Source: Clostridia bacterium | GTDB lineage: Bacteria; Bacillota; Clostridia; Oscillospirales; Acutalibacteraceae | DNA: 64,000 nt | Assembly (NCBI GenBank): GCA_017521425.1 | Contig: JAFXCQ010000012.1 | Coordinates: 1 to 64,000 of the forward strand | Direction of reading: 5' to 3' | Shown here: one piece after another, positions 62,089-64,000 of the stretch | Position numbering within the stretch: position 1 is the stretch's first letter | Layout: the number at the start of each line of letters is the position of its first letter | Position numbers and translations under genes: made by a program | The notes under the pieces: generated by a model | What the model was told of the DNA's origin: nothing | What the model saw: only the letters and a program-made list of their open reading frames with translations | Database searches by the model: none

Positions 62089-63975
62089 ATGTCTTTATTA
62101 ACAGCATTAAATTTAAAATTTGGCTTTGCTGACGGCGTCTTATTTAAAGACGCCGCTTTTCAGGTTGAAGAAGGGGACAGAGTCGGCTTAATTGGTGCAA
62201 ATGGTACTGGTAAAACTTCTCTTTTCAAGTTAATAACAGGGGAGTATCAGCCTATAGAAGGTGGCATTGTTCGTGGTAAAGATGTCAGAATCGGTTATAT
62301 GGAGCAGTACCTTGAATGTGAAGATAATCTTACTGTTTATGAAGAAGCATTAAAAGTATTTTCGGATGTCATAAAAATGGAAATTGAACTTGAAAAAATC
62401 ACAAAAGAGCTTGAAAACAACAGTGATTTAAGTTTAATTGAAAAACAAGTACAATTGACTGAAGAAATTGAGCGCCGTGATGGGCTTGTTTATAAAGCAA
62501 AAACACGCTCTGCACTTATAGGTTTAGGCTTTAAAGAAAGTGAATTGGATCATCCTGTAAAAAATTTAAGTGGTGGCCAGCGTTCTAAGGTTTCGCTTTG
62601 TAAATTACTTCTCTCCGATGCTAATTTAATTTTATTGGACGAGCCTACAAACAATCTTGATATTGACGCTATTAACTGGCTTGAAGATTTTCTCTCAAAG
62701 TACAAAGGTGCAGTTATTGTTGTATCTCACGACAGATATTTTCTTGATAAAATAACATTTTTAACAATGGAAATTGCTCACAAAAAAATTACTATAACAA
62801 AAGGTAATTACTCAGTTTTTCAAAAACTAAAGGCAGAAAGAGAATTAACCATTGAAAGAGAGTACGAGAAAAATATTACAGAAATTAAAAGAATTGAAGG
62901 TATAATTGAGCAACAGAAACGCTTTAATCAGGAAAGAAACTATATTACAATCGCAAGTAAAGAAAAGCAGATTGAAAGAATTAAAGCAGAGTTAGTTGTA
63001 CCTGATAAAGCGCTCGGTTCTGTAAGGTTTTCATTCAATTCCGAAATCCGTTCAGGTGACAATGTTTTAACCGTTTTTGATTTAGAAAAATCATTCCCAC
63101 AAAAGCCTCTTTTTAAGAATCTTAATCTTTCTATTAACAGAGAAGATAAAATGTTTTTATTAGGTCCTAACGGGTGTGGTAAATCAACATTTTTAAAGAT
63201 TTTAAATAAAGAACTTTCACAAGACAGCGGTATTATTAAATTTGGTACAAATGTTAAAATAGGTTATTTTGACCAGAACATCGATAAATTAGACAGTGAT
63301 AAAACTGTTTTGGATGAAGTCTGGGATATGTACAGATTTATGGACCAGACTGAAATTCGTAGTGCATTAGCTTTATTTTTATTCCGTGGTGACGATGTAT
63401 TTAAAAAGGTTTCTGTTTTAAGTGGTGGAGAAAGAGCAAAAATTGCATTACTTAAAATAATGCTATCTAAACCTAATTTCTTGATATTAGACGAGCCGAC
63501 AAACCATCTTGATATAAATTCACGTGAGGTTTTAGAAGAAGCATTATTAAATTATGATGGCACACTTTTAGTAGTTTCTCACGACAGATATTTTATAAAT
63601 AAATTATCGAGTAAAATAATTCATTTAACTCACGATGGTGCAGTAACTATTAATGGTAATTATGATGATTATTTAGTTTATAAAGAAAATGCTGAAACTA
63701 AAACTGTAGAAGTAAAAAAAGAAATTGTTAAAGTAAATACTTACAAACAACAAAAAGAGCAACAGGCGCTTGAAAGAAAAAGAAATTCAAGAATTTCAAA
63801 AATTGAAAAAGAGATTGAAGAAACTGAAACAGAAATTTCAGAGATACAATCATTACTTGAATTACCCGAAACTTCTGCAGATTATGAAAAATTACTTGAA
63901 TTAACAGAAAAATTTGATTTATTAAAAAATAAATTAGATGAATTATATTCAGAGTGGGAAGAATTACAGTTATAA
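62089..63975 (+). CDS. ABC-F family ATPase
   Basis: A 628-residue soluble protein with two ABC domains: GANGTGKTS and GPNGCGKST (Walker A), LSGGQRSK and LSGGERAK (signature), LILLDEPTNNLD and FLILDEPTNHLD (Walker B), linked by a helical stretch (ERELTIEREYEKNITEIKRIEG). The C-terminal coiled coil is ERKRNSRISKIEKEIEETET onward. No membrane segment, so it acts on ribosomes rather than as transporter, like YdiF/Uup-type ABC-F factors. AAGGTGAG precedes ATG 62089; a stem-loop cluster lies in its leader. Confidence 0.93.
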   Translation: MSLLTALNLKFGFADGVLFKDAAFQVEEGDRVGLIGANGTGKTSLFKLITGEYQPIEGGIVRGKDVRIGYMEQYLECEDNLTVYEEALKVFSDVIKMEIELEKITKELENNSDLSLIEKQVQLTEEIERRDGLVYKAKTRSALIGLGFKESELDHPVKNLSGGQRSKVSLCKLLLSDANLILLDEPTNNLDIDAINWLEDFLSKYKGAVIVVSHDRYFLDKITFLTMEIAHKKITITKGNYSVFQKLKAERELTIEREYEKNITEIKRIEGIIEQQKRFNQERNYITIASKEKQIERIKAELVVPDKALGSVRFSFNSEIRSGDNVLTVFDLEKSFPQKPLFKNLNLSINREDKMFLLGPNGCGKSTFLKILNKELSQDSGIIKFGTNVKIGYFDQNIDKLDSDKTVLDEVWDMYRFMDQTEIRSALALFLFRGDDVFKKVSVLSGGERAKIALLKIMLSKPNFLILDEPTNHLDINSREVLEEALLNYDGTLLVVSHDRYFINKLSSKIIHLTHDGAVTINGNYDDYLVYKENAETKTVEVKKEIVKVNTYKQQKEQQALERKRNSRISKIEKEIEETETEISEIQSLLELPETSADYEKLLELTEKFDLLKNKLDELYSEWEELQL

Positions 63976-64000
63976 TCCTAAAATCATCCGCATATATATT

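Overview
This 64 kb window is AT-rich (low-GC codon use, A/T-ending codons, strong AGGAG/GGTGAT-type ribosome sites, consensus TTGACA/TATAAT promoters) and looks like chromosome of an anaerobic, endospore-forming gut member of the Clostridia, perhaps an Oscillospirales/Ruminococcaceae relative (the family is inference). Support: intact spoIVA and pro-sigK; a flavodiiron protein; an anaerobic radical-SAM sulfatase maturase beside its sulfatase; a bile salt hydrolase; a pyrophosphate-type phosphofructokinase; and a glycan-directed set (GH95 fucosidase, GH36 alpha-galactosidase, Asp-box sialidase-like protein, xylose isomerase/xylulokinase).

Layout. 0-9 kb: the end of a secreted FN3-like repeat protein, a repeat-filled spacer, a ceramidase-like gene, an acetyltransferase, trpS, rpsT, a beta-type glnA, a small ferredoxin-thioredoxin-reductase-like protein with thioredoxin and an Asp-box protein, a GNAT/hypothetical pair, and tRNA-fMet. 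9-20 kb: CDF exporter, sulfatase + maturase + SGNH hydrolase, bile salt hydrolase, flavodiiron protein + ZIP transporter, a lipoprotein alpha/beta hydrolase, and membrane proteins. 20-33 kb: lysine riboswitch - dapA - lysA - radical SAM; mgtC; spoIVA; FAD/Rieske oxidoreductase; a tryptophanase-family gene divergent from a LysR regulator that is linked to an alpha-galactosidase. 33-34 kb: a small decayed integration scar (integrase C-terminus, small Asn/His-rich gene) beside tRNA-Ser(CGA). 34-48 kb: PPi-PFK, a giant degenerate HD-GYP/GGDEF/EAL protein, sigK, undecaprenyl-sugar transferase + cytidylyltransferase, PBP1A, ruvX, a DapA-like aldolase, an orphan CofE-like ligase and a GMP synthetase lacking its amidotransferase domain. 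48-64 kb: MFS + beta-propeller protein, an orphan trpB with a leader mini-ORF, TSUP exporter, pnuC behind an attenuator-like hairpin, xylBA, GH95, a membrane M28 peptidase, a DnaQ-like exonuclease, manA, a cluster of stem-loops, and an ABC-F ATPase.

How genes work together. Sulfatase and maturase form a substrate/activator pair. Lysine riboswitch, dapA and lysA make a feedback-controlled lysine pathway. xylB and xylA form a xylose catabolic operon. The tryptophanase-family enzyme and the orphan TrpB could interconvert tryptophan and indole. Sugar transferase, cytidylyltransferase and PBP1A suggest envelope assembly.

The most unusual signals are an 11-codon leader ORF with one Trp codon and two competing hairpins before trpB, a terminator-like hairpin 15 nt before pnuC with an alternative pairing, a recurring arrangement in which intrinsic-terminator hairpins sit 12-33 nt before the next start codon (too close for a promoter), a compact FTR-like/thioredoxin pair, a one-base insertion in the T-stem of the initiator tRNA, and a 190-bp block made almost entirely of stem-loops before the ABC-F gene. 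No complete mobile element, CRISPR array or classical defence system was seen.
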